In this document: one piece after another, positions 42,290-53,425 of the stretch
How positions within the stretch are numbered: the stretch's first letter is position 1
Layout of the letters: every line of letters begins with the position of its first letter
From: Peltaster fructicola
Taxonomy: Eukaryota; Ascomycota; Dothideomycetes
Length of the DNA stretch: 64,000 nucleotides
Direction of reading: 5' to 3'
Assembly (NCBI GenBank): GCA_001592805.2
Contig: CP051140.1
Location: 3,349,501-3,413,500 of the forward strand
The notes under the pieces: generated by a model
The model's database searches: none
What the model was told of the DNA's origin: nothing
The model's input: only the letters and a program-made list of their open reading frames with translations
Made by a program: the position numbers and the translations under genes

Positions 42290-43861
42290 ATGTCTCGTGC
42301 TCAGCAGCATACACGATTACTCGAACTACCTGCTGAGCTTGTACACCACATCCTGACATATCTGCCGCCGATCGATCTGCCAAGGGTCGCAGCAAGTTGC
42401 AAAGCACTGCATGCCCTCAGTATCGACGATCGACTATGGCAAGCATGCATCAACGATGGACTACCACAGCGAATCTTGACGCCCGCTCCGTTAGCCACTT
42501 TTCGAGACCTCTACATCGCACATCATCCATACTGGTTCCTACCAAGGAATCAGCTATGGTTTGCAGATAATGGGCCGAATGGCAGGCTCATCCTAGCAAG
42601 ATATGATCCAAGAAGAGGAAGTATTGTGGCGCATACAATTACTGCTTGGCGAGGAGCACATACGCTGGAGTTCTGGGATAGAGATCGCGAAGTCATCATC
42701 CACAGCTTCAATCCTCAGGTTTCTCTGGATCTTGTCTATCCTGTGTTGTGCCTGGATTCTGAGAAGACCCCGACAAATCAATACCCGAGCGCTCGAGGCT
42801 ATGCATCACCGACACGATACAGCGAGGAAGTGCTGATGCCTGCGCTGTCGAATGTAGGTCTCTGTGTATCTCTTATGCTCTGCCGCTCGTTGCGTGAGTC
42901 GGCCATCACACAACAAACACAAATTTGGCCTCCGTTGCGCTTCCCGTCAGCATCGCGAACGAGGAATGATAGTCAGGACAACTTCAACTCCCTAGGGCAT
43001 CGCCCTACGAGATTTGGGGAGGTCAGTCAAGAAACGTTCAGGCTACACAAATGGGTTGTATACAATGGAAGAGGCAGTATTCCAAGCACAATAGCTTCTT
43101 TGGCCTCATCACTGAGCACATTCGGTGGGCTCGCAGGCAGTCTCGGCTTCACAGGACCGTTTCCCGGTTTCACTGACGACAATCACCGCTTTCCCGAGAG
43201 TATGACCACGTATGCTACCCTGCCGAGATCCTGCTACACACCGACCAAGCAGAAGCCTTGGCAGGGAATATGGTGTGGAGATTACAGTGGTCATGGCAGT
43301 GAGTTCTTGGTCATCACACAACCTGACAAGGAGGATGAGAGGGCCCTCCCAGAAGGCATGGGCTGGTTGCGACCCTGGCTACGAGCTGGACGAAGTGGAA
43401 GTGCTGTCAATGCACCGAGCTTTGCAGCATCGTTTGAGATGCCAGATGATGCTGTCCCGGATGAGGAAAGCAATAGACAAGCTGAGCACACAACCGACTA
43501 TGAGGACGTGCCCAGTGGCCGTCTGGAAGCTATTAAGCTCACTGGCGATCCGAATATCCCACGAGGAGAATTCACATTCATCGCGCCGGATATTGGCCAT
43601 GAAGGGTTCGTCCGTGTTGCCGATGAAGAAGCCTTCAGGGGAGCAAGAATCGTGCGAAGTGCTGGACACATCGCAGGTCGTGGATTCCAAGAGGGTGAGT
43701 TGCTGATACCTCAGACACGCACATACTGACCGATCTCAGCTCAATACACTCCGTCACAGCTTATCATGGTCTCTCATGATCGGCTTGCTCAATTCTGGGA
43801 AGGATTCGGACATATCTCTTTCTACCAGCGAGTGGACATAGAAGCATTGATGAAGCTGTGA
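42290..43861 (+). CDS. FBXO31-like F-box protein
   Basis: A 508-residue F-box protein in two exons (42290-43694, 43740-43861) with a 45-nt intron. The splice restores GRGFQEG-AQYTPSQLIMVSHDRLAQFW. The N-terminal F-box (about residues 10-55, LLELPAELVHHILTYLPPIDLPRVA) should bind Skp1 in an SCF ubiquitin ligase. The C-terminal half follows the FBXO31 pattern: GIWCGDYSGHGSEFLVI, then IKLTGDPNIPRGEFTFIAPD, a GHIAGRGF element and an ending HISFYQRVDIEALMKL. In human FBXO31 this region forms the substrate pocket that binds cyclin D1 and, by recent work, C-terminally amidated proteins. Whether the fungal protein shares that ligand is unknown. It is tail-to-tail with the EthD gene, 67 bases apart. 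Confidence 0.88.
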
Positions 43862-43928
43862 AGCATCGAAATACACCTCACTATACAGCTCCTAAAGAGT
43901 GCCGACTGCTACCTAGGTATCGACGACC

Positions 43929-44277
43929 TCATGATTGTCCGACGACTGATCCAGTGAGGACCGTTGGCTGCTTGTCGCAGAAGTTTGGAATGTCGCCAAA
44001 GACGGTCTTTGCAGTGTCGCCTGAAGATGCCGACTTGAACTCATCCATCGAGGCCCATTCCAGTGTAGCCTGCACGATGAATGGTGCATCGGCGTCTCCA
44101 ATTTTAGTGATCTTCCAAGACTTCAGTCCTATAGGTCCCCAATGCTTCTGAACCAAAGGCATGTGTGTCTGTAGGTAGCTGCTCTTGATCAGTATGAGTA
44201 CGACCAAGTCATTGCTATACATACTAGTCCATGTCGAACTTTGCTCCCTGAGGATAGAGGACTGTAGCGGTGGCCAT
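43929..44277 (-). CDS. EthD-domain small protein (dimeric ferredoxin-like barrel)
   Basis: A 100-residue protein in two exons (44225-44277, 43929-44178) with a 46-nt intron (donor GTATGT, acceptor AGAGCAG). The splice gives FDMDY-YLQTHMPLVQKHWG, the EthD-type pattern in which a Tyr and a His-Met-Pro follow the first strand. The rest (GLKSWKITKIGDADAPFIVQATLEW, then FGDIPNFCDKQP) fits the alpha/beta barrel of the family. Members form dimers. Some act as monooxygenase partners or in polyketide decarboxylation, most are uncharacterised. No biosynthetic neighbours suggest a pathway here. Start is the ATG at 44277 (MATATVLYPQGAKFD). Confidence 0.9.
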
Positions 44278-44629
44278 GTTGTGAAGATTGATTGAAGGTA
44301 AGGAAATGTTTCGAGGTGAGTGTTACGTAGTTGATACTTCTAGAGCTTTATAAGCAAGATGATGTAGAACTACTCCACCTGTCGCAGACCCCACTGTGAT
44401 CGACTACATTCCCTCGAGCCGACCGGGGCTTTGGATTGACGGCGCTCAGCCTCGAGGATTCTCCTTGGCTGTAGCATATGGATATCTCGTGATCATGCTA
44501 GGTTGCTGGCTGGATCCTGCCAGATGAAGTTGCTGAAGTCTAGGGGCAGTCAATTGAAGAGCACTACGGAGCAATCTGGAGGCTTATACCTCTCCTTTAT
44601 AGCCTCTTCGCGGACTCTCGGTGGCCATC
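44278..44629. other. Intergenic
   Basis: About 350 bases between the EthD start and the stop of the kelch-BTB gene, opposite in position but on the same minus strand. Nothing recognisable. Confidence 0.4.
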
Positions 44630-47125
44630 TCACGCAGACGCAATCCCCAAGCCAACCCTTGCATTCTCATTAACTTCACTTCTGCCTCGCTCTCTCATCC
44701 TCCTGCCTTCCATCAACCCTCTGAGACCTCTCTTCTGAAGGCCGACCACAGCACTCACAGCACCATCCCATGCTGGTCTTTCGTGATCGATACGCGTGAG
44801 ACTGCGAGTGCCGAGACTCGCCTCACTACCGCTCATGCTAGCTTCGGTCGCTGCACTCAACGGACCTTCATCGTCGGTATCGTCAGGTCGAGCGGTAGTT
44901 GGTCGAGCTTTGTCCCTGTCGTGCATGTCTGTGTTCACTCGTAGACCCGCAGCGCCATTGGTGATTCCTTCAACATTTCGTGCAGTCAGCATACTGTCTC
45001 TTGGTCGTGAGGATGCAAATTGCCCGCCTTCACCACCTCCTGCGCCCATAGCGGCAGCATTGAAGATCGCTGCAGCGTTGCGACCATCAAGGGATTCGTG
45101 AAGACGCTGTACAACAGCTTCGAGCAGTCCATCGACTCGATAAGGACGAGCGAGCTGCAAGAGCGAGCAGTACACTTGTGGCGTTGCCAGCTGCGATGGT
45201 GCTGCTGGCAAGTCTGAAGTGTATAAGAAGTGCAGGAGAGCGTGAAGCGTCAGTGTAGTATGTGGCAGGTACAGAGTACGAGCGCGAGCGGGTGGTGGCA
45301 GCGATCTGACGTCGGGTATCTCAGACATGCTGTTGTTGGTTGCTGTAGTTGTTACAGATGGAGTGATGGTAATGCTGGAGTTCCTTGACTGACTTGCGAT
45401 GCTTGGCCGGAGTGTTGCCGTGTCTGTATCATTGGAAGATGTGTTAGCCTCTCGCAGCAATTGTGTGAAGTAGGGACCCCATCTGCGTGCTATCAATCGA
45501 GAGTTAACAGGTATCCGAGTGCCGTCGATAGCGAGGAAGTCCATATCCGAGAGCTCTTTCACACCAAGCGACATTGCTCCAAGACCTGCTGCAGCTTCGC
45601 TTATAGCACGTCCAGACATTGCTAGATCGTGAGCAGTCTGCACAGGATTGGCACTTGCCGAGACGAATGCAGAGTTTGGCTCGATGTGGCGTGGATTGTC
45701 ATATAGTCCGAATGCTTCCAGCTCGACGATGCAGATGTTTGTGAAGTTTATGCGGCGGTTATTGTAGTCATCTACAAGGTTTCTTCGACGGTTGCCCAGG
45801 ATGACGAAGGAGTTTCTGCGACTCCAGAGCACTCCTCGATTCCAACTGCCCTGGCTGAAGATGTTGCTACTAGCATCAATTCGACTCCAGGAAAGGGTAC
45901 GAAGATCGAGTGCCCACAAGGCGTATTCTTGCTTTGAAGAGGTCAGGAACGTGCCTGATACAACGAAGTGTTTGTCAATGACACCTCCGTTGGGAAAGCG
46001 TAGTCCAGGAGGCGAGACCTCTGTTCGCATCGGCTTCTCTGTGAGAGTGCCGTCCGTAAGACGAATCTGCAACTCCAGCTTGACATCGAGGAAGTTGTAG
46101 TTCGAATATATGAGCATGGGACAGCTCGATGCGTCTCGGGACGGCTCATCATCGTCGTCATCGTCGTTCTCGCCAGCGTGAGGTCCAGCACCGACTTGCT
46201 CAGCTGTCATAGTCGTGAGTGGAGCCACAACGCTACGGTATGCACCACAACTCCGACCCATGCCTGTCGTCCCTGTCCATTTGAGACTTCGAAGGTTGAA
46301 GATGCTAATCTGCTCGATGTAGTGATTGGCGCTGTCTTGACCTCCAACCACGATCATCTCTGCGCCACCTGTGCCGTCGAGTGCTACCCCGAGTGTGCCG
46401 GAATTTGGATTTTCGCCCTGTGGGTTGTGGTGCATCGCTGACATTGGTGCAACAGGCGAGGCGAAGAACGCTCCTGATGGTAGGATAGCAGTACAATGAG
46501 CGTATCGTCCTTGTGGTGCATCTGGAGTAGAGACCTTTGTCCAGGCATTGTTGATTACATCGTAAATGTGGATGTCTGACATGACTGCGACTTCACTTTG
46601 CTCGGTGGCAGGACGATCCGCTGGACCTGTTGGTGACATACCACCATAGCACACAAGCTTCCTATCACCGAGAGTGCACATACTGTGGAAGTATCGTGGC
46701 GGAGGTATGTCTCCAGTCGGGTCAAGACGTGTCCAATGTCGATGTACGAGATCGAGCTCGTACAGGTTTGACGTCAGTAGTGGTTTCGATCTTGACAGTC
46801 TTCGACCGCCAAAGACGTATAGTTTGTCTCCAAGCACGGTCGTTGTAGCACCGACTAGAGGATGTGGCTCCCTGCCTGTTGTGCGGTGGACATTGCAAAC
46901 GAGACCTGACAGGTTTGACGCTGGTGCAGTCACTACCTCCGGGGTGTCTGTAGAGGTAGCTGTACCTGGCTGAGCTGCTTGAGGTGTCGAGTCCTCATTC
47001 TGGGAGAGCTCCGCTTCTGAAGCTGATTCATAGTCTGATCTCGAGTTGACTAGACTCACTTGACTGCCATGGCGGCTTTGAATGGTAGCTGACACTGGAG
47101 AAGGGTCGTTAACGTGGGTGTTCAT
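44630..47125 (-). CDS. MDS3: Kelch-BTB protein, Mds3/Pmd1/Ral2 type
   Basis: An intronless 831-residue protein from the ATG at 47125 (MNTHVNDPSPVSATI). Kelch repeats run through residues about 75-450, with LVGATTTVLGDKLYVFGGRRL, RYFHSMCTLGDRKLVCYGG and GRYAHCTAILPSGAFF. A BTB/POZ-like region follows near 540-700: VNSRLIARRWGPYFTQLLREA, a Ser/Thr spacer, then LTLHALLHFLYTSDLP and LLQLARPYRVDGLLEAVVQRL. This order and the VNSRLIARRWGPYF segment fit Mds3/Pmd1 of budding yeast (negative regulators of sporulation, TOR/pH signalling) and Ral2 of fission yeast (Ras activation). The C-terminus is a basic Arg-rich tail. The symbol is assigned by family, not proven orthology. Confidence 0.87.
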   Translation of the reverse strand: MNTHVNDPSPVSATIQSRHGSQVSLVNSRSDYESASEAELSQNEDSTPQAAQPGTATSTDTPEVVTAPASNLSGLVCNVHRTTGREPHPLVGATTTVLGDKLYVFGGRRLSRSKPLLTSNLYELDLVHRHWTRLDPTGDIPPPRYFHSMCTLGDRKLVCYGGMSPTGPADRPATEQSEVAVMSDIHIYDVINNAWTKVSTPDAPQGRYAHCTAILPSGAFFASPVAPMSAMHHNPQGENPNSGTLGVALDGTGGAEMIVVGGQDSANHYIEQISIFNLRSLKWTGTTGMGRSCGAYRSVVAPLTTMTAEQVGAGPHAGENDDDDDDEPSRDASSCPMLIYSNYNFLDVKLELQIRLTDGTLTEKPMRTEVSPPGLRFPNGGVIDKHFVVSGTFLTSSKQEYALWALDLRTLSWSRIDASSNIFSQGSWNRGVLWSRRNSFVILGNRRRNLVDDYNNRRINFTNICIVELEAFGLYDNPRHIEPNSAFVSASANPVQTAHDLAMSGRAISEAAAGLGAMSLGVKELSDMDFLAIDGTRIPVNSRLIARRWGPYFTQLLREANTSSNDTDTATLRPSIASQSRNSSITITPSVTTTATNNSMSEIPDVRSLPPPARARTLYLPHTTLTLHALLHFLYTSDLPAAPSQLATPQVYCSLLQLARPYRVDGLLEAVVQRLHESLDGRNAAAIFNAAAMGAGGGEGGQFASSRPRDSMLTARNVEGITNGAAGLRVNTDMHDRDKARPTTARPDDTDDEGPLSAATEASMSGSEASLGTRSLTRIDHERPAWDGAVSAVVGLQKRGLRGLMEGRRMRERGRSEVNENARVGLGIASA

Positions 47126-48282
47126 GACTATCGGCGAAATTTCTGCAATCGAGCGTGATCGATCAGGCTGCTAGGAGATCGATTGTGCCCAGATTGAGCC
47201 TCTATCTCGACATGTCGAGATCGTAACGGAAGATTGAGTGGTCTAACTGTCGGGAAGAGACTGTATCTGGGTCGTGGAGGAGTCTCACGTCGTGAGTGAG
47301 TCCCTGAGGAGATATCGTGATGGTCTTGTCGACTGGCTTTGTAGCGAAAAGCCAGTGATGAGAGAGAGGTCAGAGATCGTGATGGGTATGTGTCTGCTCC
47401 TGCTCGTCGTATTGTATTGAGTGCTGTTCGCGAGGGTCGGAGTCGACGCGTCGTGCTGGTGGTGGACGTGCTCCTGAATGTAGGCGTTCGATGCTGTCGG
47501 TCTGTCGAGGCCTACAAAGGACATCTGTTGTCAGCGAATTGCTTGGGCTGTTCGTGGATAAGATATGAGTTATAGCTATATGAGATGCGCTCCAATGGGC
47601 AAGTGGGATTGAAGAATATAGATTTGGCACCGCGTCAGTCTCGTCCCATGTCCTTGTGATTCGTGCCAGATAGGAGTACTCCTGGAATGTTCTGCTAGAG
47701 TACGAGGCGATGGTTGAGACGTCGGAAGTCTTCGAGGTGCTGAGTTCGGGTCGGGTTTCGATTCAACGGCAATTCACAAGTCTTACCTCTGTGTCTTTCA
47801 AATCTCTCACGAGGTCTCAGATGCGAGTGTAGTCCTTGTCTGTGCAGGTTATTGTCAAGCAAGTGTCCTCTTGTCGTCTAAGAATGAACATGCATGTGCG
47901 CCCGACCAACGAGAACGCAGAATAGCGCCAAGCCACGGCGAGTAGCCACCATACCGATTTTAGCACCTCTTTGTAGCTCGCTTTGTGCTGAAAGACTCTC
48001 AATTACATCGTCATGGGATGGAATGCTCAACTCAGGACGACTCCTACGTACACAGCACAAATCAATCGCGAAACAAGGTTTCATACAGAGTTTCCTGCAT
48101 CCTCCTACGTCTGTTATTAGACCCTGATGGCCGTTATGGTTGGTGGGGAGGTGGGGGCCCTGAGGCATTGAACGAAGACACGATTGTGTATGTATCCACG
48201 GGTATCTTGTATTTCAATCTTCTTGCTTTTATATGACTGTACCCCATTCATTCTCCCATGTCTGCCGAAACACCATATCCAG
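47126..48282. other. Intergenic with probable long leader
   Basis: About 1.15 kb between two minus-strand genes. The part next to 47,125 is probably a long leader of the kelch-BTB mRNA and has open minus-strand frames without motifs. No separate gene is supported. Confidence 0.4.
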
Positions 48283-49055
48283 TCAGACGGCAGCAGAGGT
48301 CTGCTCCTTTGGCAGAGGAGTGAATCGAAGGTATGGCTTGACAATGCGGACTTGTGGGAAGAGCTTGTTGACCTCGTCTCCCTTGACTGATGGGTGGACA
48401 ATGACATCGTCACCTGGGATCCAGTTGATTGGAGTGGTGACACGGTGCTTGTCGCCAGTCTGGAGAGAGTCAACGATACGGAGGACCTCTGCGGTGTTAC
48501 GGCCAGTGCTGGCTGGGTAGGAGAGGATTGTGCGGATGGTCTTCTTTGGGTCGATGACAAAGACACTGCGGATGGTGAATGCAATGCCCTTGGAGTCGAC
48601 GTTGGTAGCATCCTGGTGGTCAATCCTGCTGTTGTCAGCTTGTGACTGGTCGGTTTACAGCTACTCACATGTCGTAGGCGAGAGCAACCTTTCGCTCCTT
48701 GTCACCGATGATTGGGAACTTGAGGCTGGATCCGCTGATCTCATCAATGTCCTTAATCCATCCTCCATGGCTCTCGACAGTGTTTGCGCTGAGGCCGATG
48801 AGCTTAACACCACGCTTGGTGAACTCTGGCTCGAGCTTTGCGAATGCGCCGAGCTCGGTTGTGCAACTGTCGAAGTCAGCGGTGAATTTGACGGCTAGGT
48901 AGAGCTTACACTGGCGTGTAGTCCTCTGGGTGAGAGAAGAGGACGACCCAGTTGTCGCCAATGAACTCGTGGAAGTCGATTGGTCCTTGGGTGGTCTCTG
49001 CCTTGAAGTTTGGCGCAACAGTGCCCAGACGGAGAGGCTCAGGTCGTGATGCCAT
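48283..49055 (-). CDS. 1-Cys peroxiredoxin (Prx6/Prx1 group)
   Basis: A 228-residue thiol peroxidase reducing hydrogen and organic peroxides. Three exons (48910-49055, 48669-48866, 48283-48625) have two 43-nt introns. The first splice falls inside the active-site motif and restores DYTPV-CTTELGAF, with peroxidatic Cys at residue 50. The second restores YDM-IDHQDATNVD. Other family marks are NWVVLFSHPEDYTPVCTTE, the catalytic Arg segment FVIDPKKTIRTIL, PASTGRN, and the long C-terminal arm (WIPGDDVIVHPSV) typical of the Prx6 group. No resolving Cys is placed as in 2-Cys enzymes, and there is no presequence, so a cytosolic enzyme is likely. The start is the ATG at 49055, which begins MASRPEPLRLG. 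Confidence 0.95.
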
Positions 49056-50036
49056 GATTGTTGATATGCGGATGGCTTTGTCGAGGAAATGTGTGTGTTT
49101 GTGAGGAGAAGAGGCACAGAAAGTGGTCGAAGTTTTGTATACCAAAACATCCCACCAGCGATCAAAATCTTGCCCCACTGCAGACGCCACTCGATGGCGT
49201 GCTGGGGTCCTGCTCATAAATACCCTCCCTGAGGCGTTTCCATGTCATACCAGAGAGACACCGGGAGGACCGCCATTGCTGGACCGCAGATTTGATCATG
49301 ATTGCTCAGCTCGGTCGAGCGTAGCAAGAAGCTGGCCTGATACCCGACGATGTGAGCTCTCATCGATACCCTGGCGCTTGGCCCGTATCTCGTCATTCAA
49401 CATGCCAGTAGGGCTCTGTCTTCGACTTGACATGCCAGCATGAGGATGATCTCCCTACTTCGTCATGCCTCGAGGTTCAGCAGTCAGGAATAATTGCAAG
49501 AGCAAAGGAAGGATAAAACAGCCTCTGATGGGGTCAACCGTGCCAAATACCGAGGAGGCCTTGTGCGTCACAAACGTGATGCCCGGCATGCTACGGTCAA
49601 TTGTCTCTATGCGACGATATCTGTTGACCACTTCTGTCCATAGAGCAATGTGGGTGACATTGCAGAGCGACCTTCATGACAGAGTTGATTCCATATCAAG
49701 TGATGGAAGTGTGACCAAGATATCCTCGCTTGAGCTATAGGGATCATCCACCGCAGATGCGACAAGATGTCTTCTCCAGCTCAGCTCAACATACTCCGCC
49801 ACAGCAATATGAGGCCTCTTCGATGATCTCTATCGCTAAATCATAAGACAATACCTGAAACCACCTTTCGTAACGGTTCGCACAAAGACAGAGCCAAGCA
49901 GTTACCGACAAGCCGCTCCTTTCGCTATTCCCGCCTTCCATCCGATTTGCCTCCATTAGCGTCTCTGTGACATTATTTCCATCGCGCATCGCAGTCATGC
50001 TTTGCTGTGACTCAACTACAATGCCATCGCGACAGA
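49056..50036. other. Divergent intergenic region, peroxiredoxin / MFS pump
   Basis: Almost 1 kb between two divergent genes. No frame here has support. It should contain both promoters. No obvious Yap1 site pair was seen by eye. Confidence 0.4.
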
Positions 50037-51680
50037 ATGTCCGCGAGTGTGTCTTCAGGGAAATCGGCAGCACAATCAATGTCAGATCTCTCACTGAAAT
50101 CCGGTGAGAAAGCCGCTGAGGAGCTGACAGCACATGAGCCGGTGCCGTTGGATTCCACAGCAACGATCGAATGGAAGTATTTGACCTTTGAGACAAAGCT
50201 CCCTCCGCCAAACCGTGGAGGAACGATCGAATGCCCGGATCTCGTTCCATTCATATCGCCTTTCCTATGGCCAGAAGGACGCAAGACGTTCATCACATGG
50301 CTCTCCTGCGCCGCCACAGCAGTCACAGCATATACCGCAGGCTCATACGCACCAGCAATCGAACAGCTGACTGAGGAATGGCAAATCTCTGATGTCGCTG
50401 CTCTGGTCGGCATTACTTCTTTCACATGCGGCTTTGCGATTGCTCCGATGTTCTTAGCACCGTTCTCGGAAATCAATGGACGACGGCCTGTCTTCGTTGT
50501 CACTGGCATCCTGTATGTCATCTTTCAGCTCGCCTGCGCTGTCGTACCGACGTTTCCTGGAATGGTGGTAGTGCGGTTCTTCGTTGGCTGCATGAGCAGT
50601 ACATTCAGTACAATGGTGGGCGGCGTGGTCAGCGATATCTACCATGCGGAGCAGAGGAACACTGCTATGTCACTCTTCTCGGGTGCTGCATTGTTTGGAA
50701 CAGGCATTGGCCCGCTGGTCAGCAGCGTCATCGCTTACCACACGACATGGCGTTGGATCTTCTACCTGCAAACAATCACTTGCGGTGTCATGATGGCAGC
50801 TGTGGCGCTGTTCTTCCGCGAAACTCGAGGTTCGGTTTTGCTGTCGAAGAAGGCTCGTGTGCTGAATAAATGGTACGACGAACTCGAGCAGTCTGGCACG
50901 TATGGAGTCTATGTCGAAGAGAAGCTTGTTCGTCTCCGATGGAAAGTCCAAGCTGATGAGGAGAGGACCAGCATTGTGAAGATGGTTGGCATCAGTCTGT
51001 ACCGACCTTTCTTCCTCCTCTTCACAGAGCCAACAGTATTCTTCTTCAGTCTGTGGATCAGCTTCAGCTGGGCAGTGTTGTATCTCACCTTCGATGCGAT
51101 CCCATTGATCTTCAAGACCAGTCATGGCTTCAATCTGGAACAGCAAGGAGCCGTGTTTGCAGCAATATCGATTGCCGCCATCATCAGTACGGCAGTGAGC
51201 ATCTGGCAGGAGAACTATGCTCGAAAGCACTTCACCGGCAAGCTCAGGGAGCTGTTCAATCGCCCGGAAGGTCGACTCTACTTCTCTTGTGCTCAAAGTG
51301 CTCTGCTACCCATTGGATGCTTCTGGTTCGGCTGGTCTTCGTTTCCAAGTGTACCTTGGATAGTGCCTGCCCTCGGCATTGGCTGTGCAACCATGGGCAT
51401 CTTTAGCATCTACCTTGCTGTGTTCAACTACCTGGCAGACACATATCATCGATATGCGAGTTCTGCCCTGGCTGCTCAAAGTTTCTGCCGGAACATGCTT
51501 GGAGGAGCGTTTCCGCTATTCACACAAGCAATGTTCCTCAAGATGACCTTCCAAGGCGCTGGAAGCTTCTTAGGTGGCCTTGGCACGTTGCTAACCATTG
51601 TGCCTTGGGTGTTGCTCATATGGGGCCCGCAAATCAGAAGAAAGTCGAAGTTCGCCTCTGAAATAATGGATACGCATTGA
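50037..51680 (+). CDS. MFS transporter, DHA1 drug/polyamine type
   Basis: An intronless 547-residue MFS proton antiporter. The ATG at 50037 (MSASVSSGKSAAQS) is chosen because the longer frame starts only at a GTG. A polar 90-residue N-terminus is followed by helix 1 (WLSCAATAVTAYTAGSYAPAI). Between helices 2 and 3 comes APFSEINGRRPVFVVTG, the DHA1 form of motif A. Then come GGVVSDIYHAEQRNTAMSLFS and GPLVSSVIAYHTTWRWIFYLQ, the motif-C-like region with WRW. The second half has six more helices ending GTLLTIVPWVLLIWGPQIR. These features match the fungal Tpo/Flu1-like branch, which exports polyamines, azoles or toxins. The actual substrate is unknown. Confidence 0.93.
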   Translation: MSASVSSGKSAAQSMSDLSLKSGEKAAEELTAHEPVPLDSTATIEWKYLTFETKLPPPNRGGTIECPDLVPFISPFLWPEGRKTFITWLSCAATAVTAYTAGSYAPAIEQLTEEWQISDVAALVGITSFTCGFAIAPMFLAPFSEINGRRPVFVVTGILYVIFQLACAVVPTFPGMVVVRFFVGCMSSTFSTMVGGVVSDIYHAEQRNTAMSLFSGAALFGTGIGPLVSSVIAYHTTWRWIFYLQTITCGVMMAAVALFFRETRGSVLLSKKARVLNKWYDELEQSGTYGVYVEEKLVRLRWKVQADEERTSIVKMVGISLYRPFFLLFTEPTVFFFSLWISFSWAVLYLTFDAIPLIFKTSHGFNLEQQGAVFAAISIAAIISTAVSIWQENYARKHFTGKLRELFNRPEGRLYFSCAQSALLPIGCFWFGWSSFPSVPWIVPALGIGCATMGIFSIYLAVFNYLADTYHRYASSALAAQSFCRNMLGGAFPLFTQAMFLKMTFQGAGSFLGGLGTLLTIVPWVLLIWGPQIRRKSKFASEIMDTH

Positions 51681-51978
51681 AGAGCCTTTATCTGGCGACA
51701 GTAGCAACAGTAGAATATAATGTATACATCACAATGAGCGTACCATCTCATAGTCTAGCTCGCTTGCTGCTGCAAACAGTAAACACGGGAACAGCCGAGG
51801 TCGCATGGGGCCCTAGCAACGGAGCGAGGCTGGAAATCAACATCATCGAAAGTGGCTGGAGAACGCTCATTAGCAGTACCCAGCCTTCTGGGGAAATCCT
51901 CGTCCTACACACGACACATTGGTTGCAACACGTTTGCAACTGCAGATGCTGTCATACATTCAATAAGTCGGCGCAGCC

Positions 51979-53425
51979 ATGTCCTACGATCGCCGGTACC
52001 AGACGACTACAACCACTCGCTCACGACGACCATTGTATGCTCCTCCACCAGCACCAGGTCGAAGCCAGCACAGCGTACTAGGCTACTGGGTACCGCTGAT
52101 AACTGTCAGCACAATCGCACTTGGTGGTCTTGCAGCATGGATATGGTCTGAGCGAGGCCATGACGACGATGACGACCACTATGGCAAGCCACCTCGTCCT
52201 GGGCCATCACAAGGTCCTCCATCCTACTCGGGTCCACCAGGCTCAGGAATGCCGCCATATCAAGGCCCTCCACCAAGTCAGAGTGCTGGACCACAAGGCA
52301 TGCCTCCACCTGTAGGAGGAGCAGCTTCTGACTATTACACTGCCGATTCCGCGAGTCGCCAGCAAGATGAGAGCTCATGGTACGGACAAGTCAGAGGCGC
52401 AATGCGTCGTACGCCTTCACCACAGCAGTTCTTCGACAGTGCAAGCAAGCACGTTGGTGGTGCTGTCGCCGCTGCTGGAGCAGCATTGGGCAGCATCATG
52501 GAGGAAGACCATCACGAGGGACGTCGGGACGACCGCGCAGAACGACTGAGGCGTGAGGAGCGCGAGGGCTTCAGCGATCATGAGCGATGGAGCGAGGAGG
52601 CAGAGGAGAAGCTTCGTGTTGGCGGCAGTGGTGCTGTTGAGACAGAGACTGCTAAGCGAGCTGAATTCGCTCTCAAGCGTGATGACAAGACGAAGGGAAA
52701 GAAGACCATTGCTTTGGTTGTGAGTGCCGACGCCGGTGCACACGCCGAGGAAGAGGATGTCTTTCACACTGAGCATGCTGTAAGTGCAATCGATGGCTAC
52801 ATGCCTATGCTAACATAAACAGTCAATCCTGTCACACCTGCCGCAACAGCAAACAATTTCGTCTAACGTCTACATCCTGATCTATGCACCACACTTGACA
52901 TCTCTGCCACCACTCGACTACCAGCCATCAAACGCCGGCCTCGATTCAAGCTACTCAGAGATCTCAACTCCAGCTGTAACACCAGGAAGCGAGCTGCAGT
53001 CCATCTCACCACGCATTGCACCATCCGACTCGACACCACAGAAGCGGGCATTCGACACACTCTATCAGCAAGCGTTGACGCTAGTCTCGCACCCATCGCA
53101 CATCTTGCCATTCACCACTCCAACAGGATTCGTGCAGATCCTCCGTCACCTCAGCCCGTCCATGGTCTACATCTCAGATGCTCTTTCTGGCTCTGAGGGA
53201 TCAGCTATTGCGCAGCTGAAGGGCTGGGTCGGTCACACCATCCTTGTCGCTGGTGATGAAGGTCACGGTGGTCTCGCTGATACCGAGACTGAGGATGAGG
53301 GCACCCGTGAGAAGAGACGGTGGTATGAGCGAAGCTCAATGGTTGGCCTTGGTAAGGAAGTTGAGGTGGTTGATGCAGTAAGAGTCGGTGAGGACTGGGC
53401 TCGGAGAATTGGTGGTAGAGAATGA
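51979..53425 (+). CDS. PEX22: Pex22-like peroxisomal membrane protein
   Basis: A 467-residue protein in two exons (51979-52779, 52823-53425) with a 43-nt intron (donor GTAAGT, a perfect GCTAACA branch region, acceptor AAACAG). The splice gives HTEHA-SILSHLPQ. After a basic Arg-rich N-terminus a single membrane helix lies at about residues 36-57 (YWVPLITVSTIALGGLAAWIW). A Gly/Pro/Tyr-rich linker and a charged helix follow, then a globular domain starting KKTIALVVSADAGA and continuing SILSHLPQQQTISSNVYILIYAP. I associate this with fungal Pex22-like proteins, which anchor the ubiquitin-conjugating enzyme Pex4 to peroxisomes for Pex5 recycling. The identification is by remembered pattern and is moderate. 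Confidence 0.72.
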
